A stretch of 64,000 nucleotides of DNA from Sulfurimonas sp. (GTDB lineage Bacteria > Campylobacterota > Campylobacteria > Campylobacterales > Sulfurimonadaceae): positions 62,001 through 126,000 of the forward strand of contig NZ_JBFHGL010000006.1 of assembly GCF_041583195.1 (NCBI RefSeq). Direction: 5' to 3'. Of the stretch, positions 17,004 through 24,528 are shown piece by piece. Both the position numbers and the translations under genes were made by a program. How positions within the stretch are numbered: position 1 is the first letter of the stretch; every line of letters starts with the position of its first letter. A model generated the notes under the pieces. It worked only from the letters and a program-made list of their open reading frames with translations, was not told where the DNA came from and searched no databases.

Positions 17004-17417
17004 CTATTTAAATTCTACTCCATCATATCTATCATATATCCATTCCGCAACTGCTTGTTTTTCGGCTTCATTTAGTTTTCCTTTTTGCGAAGGCATTACA
17101 CCGAAACGCTCAAGTGCACCAGGATTACATAAGCTGTAGTCAAGTTGTGGATTGTCAATATAATTTTTAATAAACAAAATCACTAACTGACGGTGGACAT
17201 CTTCATCATCTCCTTTTATAGATATATAACTTTTTAGCTGACTAGAAACTTCAACCATAGGAGGTGCTTTCATAGTAGAAATATTTTTTACAAACTCACT
17301 CCTAGAAATATTTTCTATATGACACGCTGAACAATTGTTTTTATAAACCTCATAACCATCAGATGATGCCAAAAGTAAAATAGGTGAAAGTAGAAGTGTA
17401 AAAGTAATATTTTTCAT
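17004..17417 (-). CDS. Periplasmic monoheme c-type cytochrome
   Basis: This 137-residue protein has a signal peptide (residues 1-18, ITFTLLLSPILLLAS) and one heme site CSACH at about 29-33. A Met in GVMPSQKGKL may be the axial ligand. It would carry electrons in the periplasm; its partner is unknown. A perfect FNR-type box lies 57 nt upstream of the start, so oxygen or nitrogen-oxide control is likely. Two other small cytochromes lie next to it. Confidence 0.85.
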   Translation of the reverse strand: MKNITFTLLLSPILLLASSDGYEVYKNNCSACHIENISRSEFVKNISTMKAPPMVEVSSQLKSYISIKGDDEDVHRQLVILFIKNYIDNPQLDYSLCNPGALERFGVMPSQKGKLNEAEKQAVAEWIYDRYDGVEFK

Positions 17418-17473
17418 ATTAATCCTTCATATAATTTTGAGCAATATTCTACTTTAAGTAAGAAAAATATACA

Positions 17474-17487
17474 TTGATATTAATCAA
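17474..17487. promoter_or_regulatory. Crp/Fnr-type box TTGATATTAATCAA
   Basis: Perfect TTGAT-N4-ATCAA palindrome, 57 nt upstream of the cytochrome start at 17417. It is one of eight such sites in the 17-38 kb block. Confidence 0.7.
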
Positions 17488-17519
17488 GTATTTTTGATTA
17501 TAAAAAATATAGAAAATGA

Positions 17520-17543
17520 AAAAGCAAGCAAACACTTGCTTTT
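17520..17543 (-). terminator. Rho-independent terminator after cytochrome gene
   Basis: On the minus strand AAAAGCAAG, a 6-nt loop and CTTGCTTTT form a 9-bp stem followed by a T-rich run, just after the stop of the cytochrome gene at 17558. Confidence 0.7.
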
Positions 17544-17557
17544 ATTAAAGGGAGTGG

Positions 17558-17857
17558 TTATTTGCCTATGTTGTTTGCTATAGCTTCAATATCATCTTTA
17601 CTTAATTGTTTAGCTTGCCCCATCATCAAACCTTTCATAGGACCACCATACGAACCATTTTGATAACCTACCATAGCATCAACTATCTCTTTTTTTGTCA
17701 TATCTTTAATAACTTTACTTTTTCCAAGAGCTGGCTTTTCACCTTTAACACCATGACACCCTGCACACTTTTTATATGCATTAATCTCATTAGCTACTAA
17801 AACACCTGATGTCAATCCTAAAGTCATTACAGCCATTAACAATTTTTTCATACTCAA
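17558..17857 (-). CDS. Small cytochrome c553-like protein
   Basis: This 99-residue protein has a signal peptide (1-22) followed by one heme site CAGCH (about 32-36) and a C-terminal Met-rich stretch (GGPMKGLMMGQAKQLS), the layout of Campylobacterota cytochrome c553. It is a periplasmic electron carrier, plausible donor to reductases such as Nap-linked or oxidase enzymes. An Fnr-type box lies 52 nt upstream and is shared with the divergent cytochrome at 17978. Confidence 0.88.
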   Translation of the reverse strand: MSMKKLLMAVMTLGLTSGVLVANEINAYKKCAGCHGVKGEKPALGKSKVIKDMTKKEIVDAMVGYQNGSYGGPMKGLMMGQAKQLSKDDIEAIANNIGK

Positions 17858-17908
17858 TCCTTAATTGATTTTACATTGAAAGTTTATTTAAAAAAATTAT
17901 TTTTGTAT

Positions 17909-17922
17909 TTGACTTGAGTCAA
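17909..17922. promoter_or_regulatory. Crp/Fnr-type box TTGACTTGAGTCAA, divergent
   Basis: TTGAC-N4-GTCAA palindrome placed 52 nt from the start at 17857 and 56 nt from the start at 17978, so one site could serve both divergent cytochrome genes. Confidence 0.7.
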
Positions 17923-17977
17923 GCAATAGCTTGAAAGATGTAGTAAAATAGTAAATATAAAATACATGGATACGTAA

Positions 17978-18316
17978 ATGATAAAATTCTTTACATTATG
18001 GTTGTTTATATTATCATTTAGTTTAAATGCAGATAATTATGGAGGGTTGTTGTTACGTGGTAACTGTACCACTTGCCATCACATGGATAAAAGTATTTCA
18101 GCACCTGCTATGAAAATAATTAAACAAAAATATTTATCAGCTTTCCCACAAAAAAAAGATTTTGTCTCTTTTATGTCTGAGTGGGTACTAAAACCAAATA
18201 AAGAAACTTCTATAATGCACGATATGATCGATGAGTATGAACTTATGCCTGAGTTGGCATATGATAGAGATACTCTAGAGAAGATTGTTGAATATATTTA
18301 TGAAACAGATTTGTAA
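17978..18316 (+). CDS. Periplasmic monoheme cytochrome c
   Basis: This 112-residue protein has a signal peptide ending near residue 18 (FSLNA), then one heme motif CTTCH (about 30-34) followed by HMD. The remainder is helical and acidic, with Met residues that could bind heme. It shares its promoter region with the divergent cytochrome at 17857. Function beyond electron transfer is unknown. Confidence 0.85.
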   Translation: MIKFFTLWLFILSFSLNADNYGGLLLRGNCTTCHHMDKSISAPAMKIIKQKYLSAFPQKKDFVSFMSEWVLKPNKETSIMHDMIDEYELMPELAYDRDTLEKIVEYIYETDL

Positions 18317-18319
18317 AGC

Positions 18320-18388
18320 TAAAAATCGAAAAGCTTTGAATCGAGTGTAGTTATATCGGAGAAGAAAACAATAAAATTTCGATTTTTA
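18320..18388. terminator. 12-bp inverted repeat after cytochrome gene
   Basis: TAAAAATCGAAA (18320-18331) and TTTCGATTTTTA (18377-18388) are perfect complements with a 45-nt loop, directly after the cytochrome stop. It can act as a terminator or transcript-stabilising structure; the long loop makes this tentative. Confidence 0.45.
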
Positions 18389-18425
18389 ACTTTCATAATT
18401 GTATATACATTTCAATATAAATTCT

Positions 18426-18439
18426 GTGACTTAGATCAA
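18426..18439. promoter_or_regulatory. Crp/Fnr-type box GTGACTTAGATCAA upstream of nnrS
   Basis: One mismatch from the TTGAY-N4-RTCAA consensus. It is 57 nt upstream of the proposed ATT start of nnrS at 18496, the same distance as at the other sites; measured to the first ATG it would be 129 nt. Confidence 0.6.
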
Positions 18440-18495
18440 GCCTTGAAGGTTTTGCTTTTAGTAGAATACATAAGGAAAAACCAAAAGGAGTTGTA

Positions 18496-19668
18496 ATTTT
18501 TAAATCATCATTTTTATCTCAACCGCATAGACCTTTTTTTATACTAGGAGTAGCAAATGCTGTTATTATGATGGCATTTTTTGCCTTTGCTTACAAAGGT
18601 TTGTTTAGCGTGGAATTAGACCCATTGTTCATTCATGTATATACAACTGTTTTTACTGTATTTATAAACTTTTTTTTAGGTTTTATTTTTACCACATATC
18701 CCAGATTCGCTGCCGTTGAACCAATTAGTCAAGGTATATATTCTCGTATTTTTTTTAGCATGCTTTTAGGATCGGTTATTTTTTTACTAGGTACATATAT
18801 ATCTATATGGATATCTTTAGTTGCAATGTTTATAATAGCCTATGCAAACTATAAAAGTACTATTGTGCTTCAAAATATTTATAAAAGTTCTCCACTGGAT
18901 GATCTTGAAGATGCTTTTTGGATATTAAGATCATTTCAAATATCTATTGCGGCCAATATTCTTATGATTATTTCACTTTTTATTCAACCCTTGCAAAATA
19001 TTGCTATTGCAGTGTCTTTTTTTATGTTTTGTATTTTTTTAACTTTTGCCGTAGGTCAAAGAATGATCCCTTTTTTCTCACATAGCATGAGCCAAAAAAA
19101 TCCATACTTAGTTAAAACAATATTTATACTTTTTATATTTAAGACTTTGTTTTTTGCATTTGATACTAACAACTATCTTAAATCTATGGAAATTTTAGTA
19201 GATCTTATTTTGTGCATGTTCCTAATGAAAGAGTTTTTAAGATGGAATCTTTTTGAGATCAAAGCAGCCCCAATTTTGTGGATCTTGCATTTGGGATTAT
19301 TTTGGCTTCCAGTTGCTTTTTTTATAGATGCTTTGGCATTAGTGGCTGAAATGTTTTTAGAGACATCTTTTTCATTTTTAGGATTACATCTTATAGCACT
19401 TGGTTTTTTGACAACCATCCTAATAGGTTTTGGTACAAGAGTAACTTATGGACATTCTGGACAAGTACCTCAGGCAAGTGGACTGGTTTTGTACTTATTT
19501 TACTTTACACAACTTGTAGTACTTTCAAGATTTTTATACAGTTTAAACTTAGGTTTTTCTTGGAGTTTTGAGTTTTTATTTGATATATCAATTACTGCGT
19601 GGTTAATATTATTTATCTTATGGGCTTACAAATTTATATCTATTTTAATAAAGGGTTATGTTGATTAA
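18496..19668 (+). CDS. nnrS: NnrS family heme-copper membrane protein
   Basis: This is a protein of about 12 membrane helices of the NnrS family, linked to nitric-oxide stress. The first ATG (18568) would cut off the conserved N-terminus. The frame upstream reads KSSFLSQPHRPFFILGVANA, and HxPFFxLG is the family's usual start. There is no ATG, GTG or TTG in that part, but ATT at 18496 sits 5 nt after AAAAGGAG. I therefore call an ATT start, giving 390 residues. Conserved GHSGQ near 295 fits the family. It heads a nine-gene plus-strand operon. Confidence 0.85.
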   Translation: MFKSSFLSQPHRPFFILGVANAVIMMAFFAFAYKGLFSVELDPLFIHVYTTVFTVFINFFLGFIFTTYPRFAAVEPISQGIYSRIFFSMLLGSVIFLLGTYISIWISLVAMFIIAYANYKSTIVLQNIYKSSPLDDLEDAFWILRSFQISIAANILMIISLFIQPLQNIAIAVSFFMFCIFLTFAVGQRMIPFFSHSMSQKNPYLVKTIFILFIFKTLFFAFDTNNYLKSMEILVDLILCMFLMKEFLRWNLFEIKAAPILWILHLGLFWLPVAFFIDALALVAEMFLETSFSFLGLHLIALGFLTTILIGFGTRVTYGHSGQVPQASGLVLYLFYFTQLVVLSRFLYSLNLGFSWSFEFLFDISITAWLILFILWAYKFISILIKGYVD

Positions 19669-19674
19669 GATCAA
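19661..19674. promoter_or_regulatory. Crp/Fnr-type box TTGATTAAGATCAA
   Basis: Perfect TTGAT-N4-ATCAA overlapping the nnrS stop codon, 55 nt upstream of the DUF2249 gene. It gives the rest of the operon its own regulated promoter. Confidence 0.7.
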
Positions 19675-19728
19675 TAAAAAAATCTATTTATACTGATAAA
19701 CTTTTAAAAAGTAAAAAAGGAAAATTAG

Positions 19729-20067
19729 ATGGAAAAAATAGAAGTTTTAGGGGCAACGGTAGATTTTTTTAAAGATACTAATGATGGTATCACAACATAT
19801 CAATTTGACTCAAGCAGGTGTGCACCACCAGAACCAATGGTAAATGCGATGGCAGGGTTGCAGTTACTTGATGAAAATTCGTCTCTTATAATGATAAACC
19901 ATCATTCTCCAGGTGGACTTTTCCCAAAAATAGAGCAGGAGTTCAACTATGAGGAAAGTATACTTGAGGATGGTAAGGTGAAGATAGTGTTTAGACGAAA
20001 AGTTGATGCAGACAGTACAACTGACTTCACACAAAACAGTTGTAGCGGTGGAAGGTGCAGTCATTAA
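19729..20067 (+). CDS. DUF2249 protein with C-terminal cysteines
   Basis: This 112-residue protein is of the TusA/SirA-like DUF2249 type: FDSSRCAPPEPMVNAMAGLQ followed by NHHSPGGLFP, where a conserved H-x-P-x-x-L/F element is expected. It ends in CSGGRCSH, a possible metal- or sulfur-binding tail. DUF2249 genes are often found beside nitrogen-oxide and hemerythrin genes. It lies in the nnrS operon, followed 3 nt later by a membrane protein. Confidence 0.8.
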   Translation: MEKIEVLGATVDFFKDTNDGITTYQFDSSRCAPPEPMVNAMAGLQLLDENSSLIMINHHSPGGLFPKIEQEFNYEESILEDGKVKIVFRRKVDADSTTDFTQNSCSGGRCSH

Positions 20068-20070
20068 AAA

Positions 20071-21318
20071 ATGAATATTTCACAACAATTTTCGCCACCA
20101 TTTAAATTGATTGCACCTTTTTTTATTGTTGGAATAAGTGTTTATGTTGCTAGTGTACTTAGTTTGTTTAGTTTTGATATAGGTACTTTACACTATTTAA
20201 ACAATCTTACTCTAGCTTGGGTTCATGTTTTTTTACTTGGGTTTATGATGATGATAATATTTGGAGCAATGGCGCAGTTAGTACCGGTAGTACTTGAAGT
20301 TGAGCATTTTGCAATCGAGCTGTATTATGCAGTCTATCCTTTACTTCTTATAGGAACTTCATTAATGGCCGTTGGTTTTTATGGCTTCCCTGTATTGTTG
20401 CCTTTTGGAGGCACTATTGCATTGATAGCATTTGGTATATTTCTGTTTGAAACATTTTTAACTATAAAAAAAGTAAAAAAAATGAGCTTTGTAATAGGAA
20501 GTATGATAATTGCAAATATATTTTTACTACTTGGATTAATAGTAGGGATTGTTATGGCTCTAGGGTACAGTGGACTGATGGATGTAGATCTAAATGGTTT
20601 ACTTAGAAGTCATGTTTATCTTGTGCTTGTGGGATATGTGTCTATTACGATAATGGGAATTGGTTTAGTACTTATTCCTATGTTTTGGTTGAGTCATGGT
20701 TTTTCTTGGAAATACGCAAAAATAGCACTGTTAACCTTGTCAATTGCAGTTATATTGATCTTTATAGGATCTTTGACTTGTATAAATACTTTAAACATAT
20801 CAGCTTACGGTTTGACGATAATATCCTTTTCTCTGTATTCATACAACATTTATGTCATATATAAAAAAAGAGTTAGAGTTGAAACAGATATATACTTTAA
20901 AAGTATTCTTTTTTCATCTATCAGTTTATTTATAGCCTTGATACTTGGAATATTTTATTTTCTTACACAAAAACAGGAAGTTCTTTTGGCGACATTCTGG
21001 ATGGTATTTTTAGGCTTCATTACCCATATAATAATAGGACATCTTTATAAAATTATCCCTTTTTTAGTTTGGTATGAAAAGTTTTCTCCTTATGTAGGTA
21101 AGAAACAAGTTCCAATGTTAGCAGACATGATTCCAGTTAATAGCGCCAATATGCAGTTTATATTTAGCAGCATAGGAGTTCTTTGTGTATTAATTAGCAT
21201 ACTAACTGGCAATGAAGTTGTTTATAAAAGCGGATTAAGTTTTTTAAGTATGGGTGCAATATTTCTATTTAAAGATGTATTATCTATGATAAGTTTCAAA
21301 GGAGGCTTAGATGTATAG
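20071..21318 (+). CDS. Heme-copper-oxidase-subunit-I-like polytopic membrane protein
   Basis: This 415-residue protein has about 12 membrane helices. Conserved histidines fall inside helices in LAWVHVFLLGFMMMIIFGAM (near 50) and RSHVYLVLVGYVS (near 185), as well as GHLYKIIPFLVWYEKFSP near 335. The pattern recalls NnrS and NorB/CcoN-like heme proteins, but it is not a complete oxidase subunit. It probably binds heme and takes part in NO or nitrite handling with NnrS; that is inferred from the fold and operon. It overlaps the next gene by 8 nt. Confidence 0.7.
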   Translation: MNISQQFSPPFKLIAPFFIVGISVYVASVLSLFSFDIGTLHYLNNLTLAWVHVFLLGFMMMIIFGAMAQLVPVVLEVEHFAIELYYAVYPLLLIGTSLMAVGFYGFPVLLPFGGTIALIAFGIFLFETFLTIKKVKKMSFVIGSMIIANIFLLLGLIVGIVMALGYSGLMDVDLNGLLRSHVYLVLVGYVSITIMGIGLVLIPMFWLSHGFSWKYAKIALLTLSIAVILIFIGSLTCINTLNISAYGLTIISFSLYSYNIYVIYKKRVRVETDIYFKSILFSSISLFIALILGIFYFLTQKQEVLLATFWMVFLGFITHIIIGHLYKIIPFLVWYEKFSPYVGKKQVPMLADMIPVNSANMQFIFSSIGVLCVLISILTGNEVVYKSGLSFLSMGAIFLFKDVLSMISFKGGLDV

Positions 21319-21622
21319 TAAAGATGAGATATTTAAAGCAGTGTCATCAGTAGTTGATCCGGAAGTTGGATTCAATCTTGTGGATATGGGGCTTGTATAT
21401 GATGCTATGTGCAACAAAGATATGGAAGTCACTGTCACTATGACACTAAGTACAAAAGCCTGCCCACTTCATCAGATGTTAGTTCAATGGGTAGAGGAAG
21501 CTGTACTTAGAGAACTTCCAGATGCAGATCTTGCCAAAGTTGAGCTAGTATGGGAACCTGTATGGAATATATCTATGGCAACGGATGAAGTCAAGCAAAG
21601 GTTAGGAGGTAAAATAATATGA
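21311..21622 (+). CDS. MIP18/DUF59 iron-sulfur assembly factor (SufT/PaaD-like)
   Basis: This 103-residue DUF59 protein has the motif DPEVGFNLVDMGLVYDAMC (residues 16-35) and the conserved TLSTKACPLH Cys near 58. Such proteins assist insertion of Fe-S clusters. It is translationally coupled on both sides (overlaps of 8 and 4 nt). In this operon it may help repair or load Fe-S proteins hit by NO. Confidence 0.88.
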   Translation: MYSKDEIFKAVSSVVDPEVGFNLVDMGLVYDAMCNKDMEVTVTMTLSTKACPLHQMLVQWVEEAVLRELPDADLAKVELVWEPVWNISMATDEVKQRLGGKII

Positions 21623-22038
21623 TTTACCTCACTATGAAACTATTGCATATCTTTTCAGTTCTTATCTATGGCGGTTTTTTATTTACTGATAATCTTATAT
21701 TAATGAGAATGCAAAAGACTCTTTCCAAAAACAGATATGAAGAAGTAAGAGCTTACTTTAAGGACTTTACAAAAGTCATAGTTCCAAAAGCTCTCGTTGT
21801 TGCAGTTATAAGCGGTCTGTATTTAGTCCATACAGCTTTTGGCCCAATAAATGATACTGGTTTATCAAACTTTCAGATCGTATTAACAATAAAAGCATTG
21901 TTAGGGTTATGGCTTGGGACAAGGGGTATACTGCAAGTGTTTTTTGGTATCCAGCCACTTGTGTTTAAAAGTCATAAATTGCCTTTTTTATTGGTAATAT
22001 TAATTGTCCTACTCTCACAAGTTATGTGGAGCGTTTAA
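21619..22038 (+). CDS. Small four-helix membrane protein (CopD/DUF2269-like)
   Basis: This 139-residue protein has four predicted helices: MKLLHIFSVLIYGGFLFTDN carries a His in helix 1, as in CopD/DUF2269-like families that bind heme. Helix 2 holds PKALVVAVISGLYLVHTA, again with a His. It overlaps the DUF59 gene by 4 nt. A heme-bearing membrane role in the NnrS pathway is plausible but unproven. Confidence 0.65.
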   Translation: MIYLTMKLLHIFSVLIYGGFLFTDNLILMRMQKTLSKNRYEEVRAYFKDFTKVIVPKALVVAVISGLYLVHTAFGPINDTGLSNFQIVLTIKALLGLWLGTRGILQVFFGIQPLVFKSHKLPFLLVILIVLLSQVMWSV

Positions 22039-22050
22039 AAGGAAAATATT

Positions 22051-22398
22051 ATGACAACTCAAAAGTTTGAAGAAGATGTTGAAGTATTGAAAAGTTTTTT
22101 TCCTATTTTTTGTAATGACAATCATAAGCATCAAATAAAAAAGAATTATGTATTTAAATACAAATCAGAAGAATACTACTTCCAAACAAATCTTTGTGTA
22201 GAGTGTCATAACCTTCTAAACTACTCATTACAAAAACTGAAAGAATGTCCTCACGACATAAAACCAAAATGCAGAAAATGTCCTAGCCCATGTTATGAAA
22301 AGCCTCAGTGGAAAACCTTAGCAAAGTTAATGAAATATAGTGGTATAAAATTAGGCTATATAAAAATAAAAAATAAATTAACAGAACTGTTAAGATAA
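22051..22398 (+). CDS. YgbA-like nitrous-oxide-stimulated-promoter family protein
   Basis: This 115-residue Cys-rich protein has CVECHNLLNYSLQKLKECPH then KCRKCPSPCYE, the signature of the YgbA_NO family (C-x2-C, CPHD-x-KP-x-CRKC, PCY). In Escherichia coli ygbA is under NsrR and helps recovery from NO. Lengths agree. The neighbours nnrS and a Crp/Fnr gene support a nitrogen-oxide stress role. Metal or Fe-S binding by the Cys cluster is probable. Confidence 0.85.
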   Translation: MTTQKFEEDVEVLKSFFPIFCNDNHKHQIKKNYVFKYKSEEYYFQTNLCVECHNLLNYSLQKLKECPHDIKPKCRKCPSPCYEKPQWKTLAKLMKYSGIKLGYIKIKNKLTELLR

Positions 22399-22407
22399 GA
22401 AGTACTA

Positions 22408-22818
22408 GTGATAATGAACAAATTCATATTAAGAAACTATATGATATATTCTTATATGCAAAAACAAGAAAATACAGAGTATAAAATTGGTGGACAAATC
22501 TGGGTTCAAAAAAATGCTGAGAACTTTATGGGACCTGGAAGAGTAGCTTTGCTTGAGAAGTTATCTGAGGGTTGTTCTATCTCACGAGCAGCAGAATCGT
22601 TGGGCATGGATTATACAACAGCGGTTAAAAATATAATAGCTATTAATAAAGTTGCTGATAAACCGTTGGTAATAAACCATAATGATGAGCACTTCGAGGT
22701 TACAAGGTACGGAAATGAAATAATCAAGGTCTATTTGCAACTAAAAGAAGAACATACTGTATTTTTGGAAAAGCTAAATAAAACTTTTGAAGAAAAGTTA
22801 ACTAAGATTATCTTATGA
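22408..22818 (+). CDS. ModE-type winged-helix regulator without molybdate domain
   Basis: This 136-residue protein has a ModE/LysR-like winged helix (FMGPGRVALLEKLSEGCSIS then RAAESLGMDYTTAVKNI). The molybdate-binding TOBE/MopI half of ModE is absent. A GTG start at 22408 or ATG at 22414 is possible. Placed between ygbA and crp-type genes, it could adjust expression to molybdenum or to another signal; since napA and moaA in this window need molybdenum cofactor, that link is attractive but unproved. Confidence 0.78.
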   Translation: MIMNKFILRNYMIYSYMQKQENTEYKIGGQIWVQKNAENFMGPGRVALLEKLSEGCSISRAAESLGMDYTTAVKNIIAINKVADKPLVINHNDEHFEVTRYGNEIIKVYLQLKEEHTVFLEKLNKTFEEKLTKIIL

Positions 22819-22831
22819 GAATGGATTTGAT

Positions 22832-23491
22832 ATGAATATAAAAGATGCAATAAAATCTATCACTTTGTTTAATCACTTAAATGAAGAAGAAGTTGAGTTT
22901 ATAGCATCAATGTCCCATGTATCAAAGTTTGATGCAGGATCGGTATTGTATTATGAATCTGAGTCTATTGATAAGCTTCTTTTTTTAGTGGACGGGCTTT
23001 TAAAAGTGTATAAAATAGATAAATATGATAATGAAATTTTTCTATATTATATCTATCCTAATTCCATGATATCTGAACTCTCAAACCTAAATGAAAATAA
23101 AATAAACTGTTTTTCTAATAGTGAATTTGTAAGACAAAGTACTCTCTTATCAATAGACTTTAAAAGGTTTAAAGATGAATTTTTATTCCAAAATGAGCTG
23201 GTCTTTAAGTTTATAAGTGAACTGATATATAAAAACCAGCAGCTACAATGTATAGTAAATAGGGAACTTGTTTTTGATGCTACCAGTAAAGTTGCTTTTA
23301 TGCTAATAAATGATCTAGAAATATTTAACCAGTTAAAAAGGAATGAAGTGTCGCTTCTTCTTCACATACAACCTGAAACTCTTTCGAGAGTTTTAAAAAG
23401 ATTAAGCAGAAATGAAATAATTATTATAGATAAAGGCATTGTTATGATCAACAAAGAAGAAGAATTGAAAAATATATATATGGGAATGTAA
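22832..23491 (+). CDS. Crp/Fnr family regulator A
   Basis: This 219-residue protein has an N-terminal cyclic-nucleotide-like beta barrel (residues 10-120, with DKLLFLVDGLLKVYKIDKYD) and a C-terminal HTH (SLLLHIQPETLSRVLKRLSR). There is no N-terminal Cys cluster, so it is not an FNR with [4Fe-4S]; it resembles DNR/NssR/NarR-like heme or NO sensors. The recognition helix PETLSRVLKRL should bind TTGAY-N4-RTCAA sites, and several lie in this region. Lies 2 nt before the sensor-like gene. Confidence 0.88.
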   Translation: MNIKDAIKSITLFNHLNEEEVEFIASMSHVSKFDAGSVLYYESESIDKLLFLVDGLLKVYKIDKYDNEIFLYYIYPNSMISELSNLNENKINCFSNSEFVRQSTLLSIDFKRFKDEFLFQNELVFKFISELIYKNQQLQCIVNRELVFDATSKVAFMLINDLEIFNQLKRNEVSLLLHIQPETLSRVLKRLSRNEIIIIDKGIVMINKEEELKNIYMGM

Positions 23492-23492
23492 G

Positions 23493-24476
23493 ATGAAAAG
23501 TATAAGCGTTAAACAGACTATAAAAGTTTTGGGAATATTACTAATACTCTCAATATTCATTGTTATTAGTGTGTCAATATATTTGAACCAAAAAAATATT
23601 AAAGATGCGACAATAGTTAATATTGCTGGAAAACAAAGAATGCTGACACAAAGAATTACAAAGAATATCTATTATCTTTATAATACAAGGTCACATGACT
23701 TTAAAGAGATTGATCAAGCTATAGATGAGTTTAATTATGGTTTGGATACATTAAAAAATGGGAATAGTTTATTGAATATCTCAGAAGCTCCAACTCAAGA
23801 GATAAATAATCAGATATCTAAAGTCTTGGTACTTTGGAAGACTTTCGAAAAGAATACAAACGACTTTAAAACAGCACTTTTAAACAATGATATCGCAAAC
23901 CTTAACTATCTTCTTAGTTATATGTATAAATCTAATAATGAACTCCTTGAAGAGGTTGATGAAATTGTTACATTATATACTATGCATATAGAAGAAAAAA
24001 CAAATTTTATAAAAAAATTCCAATATGTATCTTTTGCGTTTCTTTTTGTATTTGCCTTGTATTCACTAATCCAATTGAAACAAATCGAATCCCATGCTAG
24101 AGAGTTTTTTGAAAAATATAAAAAGATTAGCAGTTCAGAAATTTCAAACTTAGAACCTATGGAAATAAGTTCTGAGCAAGAATTTGTAGAAATTGCAGAC
24201 GGTATGAACTGTTTTATAGATAAAGTAAATTCTGTAATCACATATTCTCAAAGTGCACTGGAACAATCAGAAGTAGCAGCAAATCAGCTTGAGGCACTAA
24301 CAAAAGAGTTTGGGAATATAATTCAAGACTTAGAGAATAAACCAGAAATTATGAAAAATATCGATATGAGTGAAGACATTGCTATCGAGTCCTCTGAGAA
24401 TCTTTTAAAGACAACCAAGCAACTGAATGAATTAAAAAAACAACTGGACTCTTTACTAAAAAATTGTAAGAACTAG
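23493..24476 (+). CDS. NarX/PilJ-type nitrate-sensing membrane protein without kinase output
   Basis: This 327-residue protein has one N-terminal helix (10-30), a periplasmic domain starting with the P-box-like NIAGKQRMLTQRITKNIYYL (about 42-62), a second membrane helix (about 172-195), then a HAMP-like linker and a long coiled coil (residues 245-325). The P-box is the nitrate/nitrite-binding motif of NarX and PilJ-type domains. There is no histidine kinase or MCP signalling hairpin, so the output must go through another protein. It is immediately downstream of the Crp/Fnr gene. Confidence 0.78.
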   Translation: MKSISVKQTIKVLGILLILSIFIVISVSIYLNQKNIKDATIVNIAGKQRMLTQRITKNIYYLYNTRSHDFKEIDQAIDEFNYGLDTLKNGNSLLNISEAPTQEINNQISKVLVLWKTFEKNTNDFKTALLNNDIANLNYLLSYMYKSNNELLEEVDEIVTLYTMHIEEKTNFIKKFQYVSFAFLFVFALYSLIQLKQIESHAREFFEKYKKISSSEISNLEPMEISSEQEFVEIADGMNCFIDKVNSVITYSQSALEQSEVAANQLEALTKEFGNIIQDLENKPEIMKNIDMSEDIAIESSENLLKTTKQLNELKKQLDSLLKNCKN

Positions 24477-24494
24477 ACTTTTTATATGAAGAGA

Positions 24495-24528
24495 AATAGA
24501 AAAAGTGACTTAAGCAACTTTTTCTATT
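24495..24528. terminator. Bidirectional terminator between sensor-like gene and hcp
   Basis: AATAGAAAAAGT (24495-24506) and ACTTTTTCTATT (24517-24528) form a 12-bp stem with a 10-nt loop. The hcp stop codon lies inside the loop. A-rich and T-rich flanks serve both strands. Confidence 0.7.

Noticed and set aside
22408-22818. Full ModE molybdate sensor
   Set aside because: The protein stops after the winged helix and a helical tail; the molybdate-binding domain is absent.
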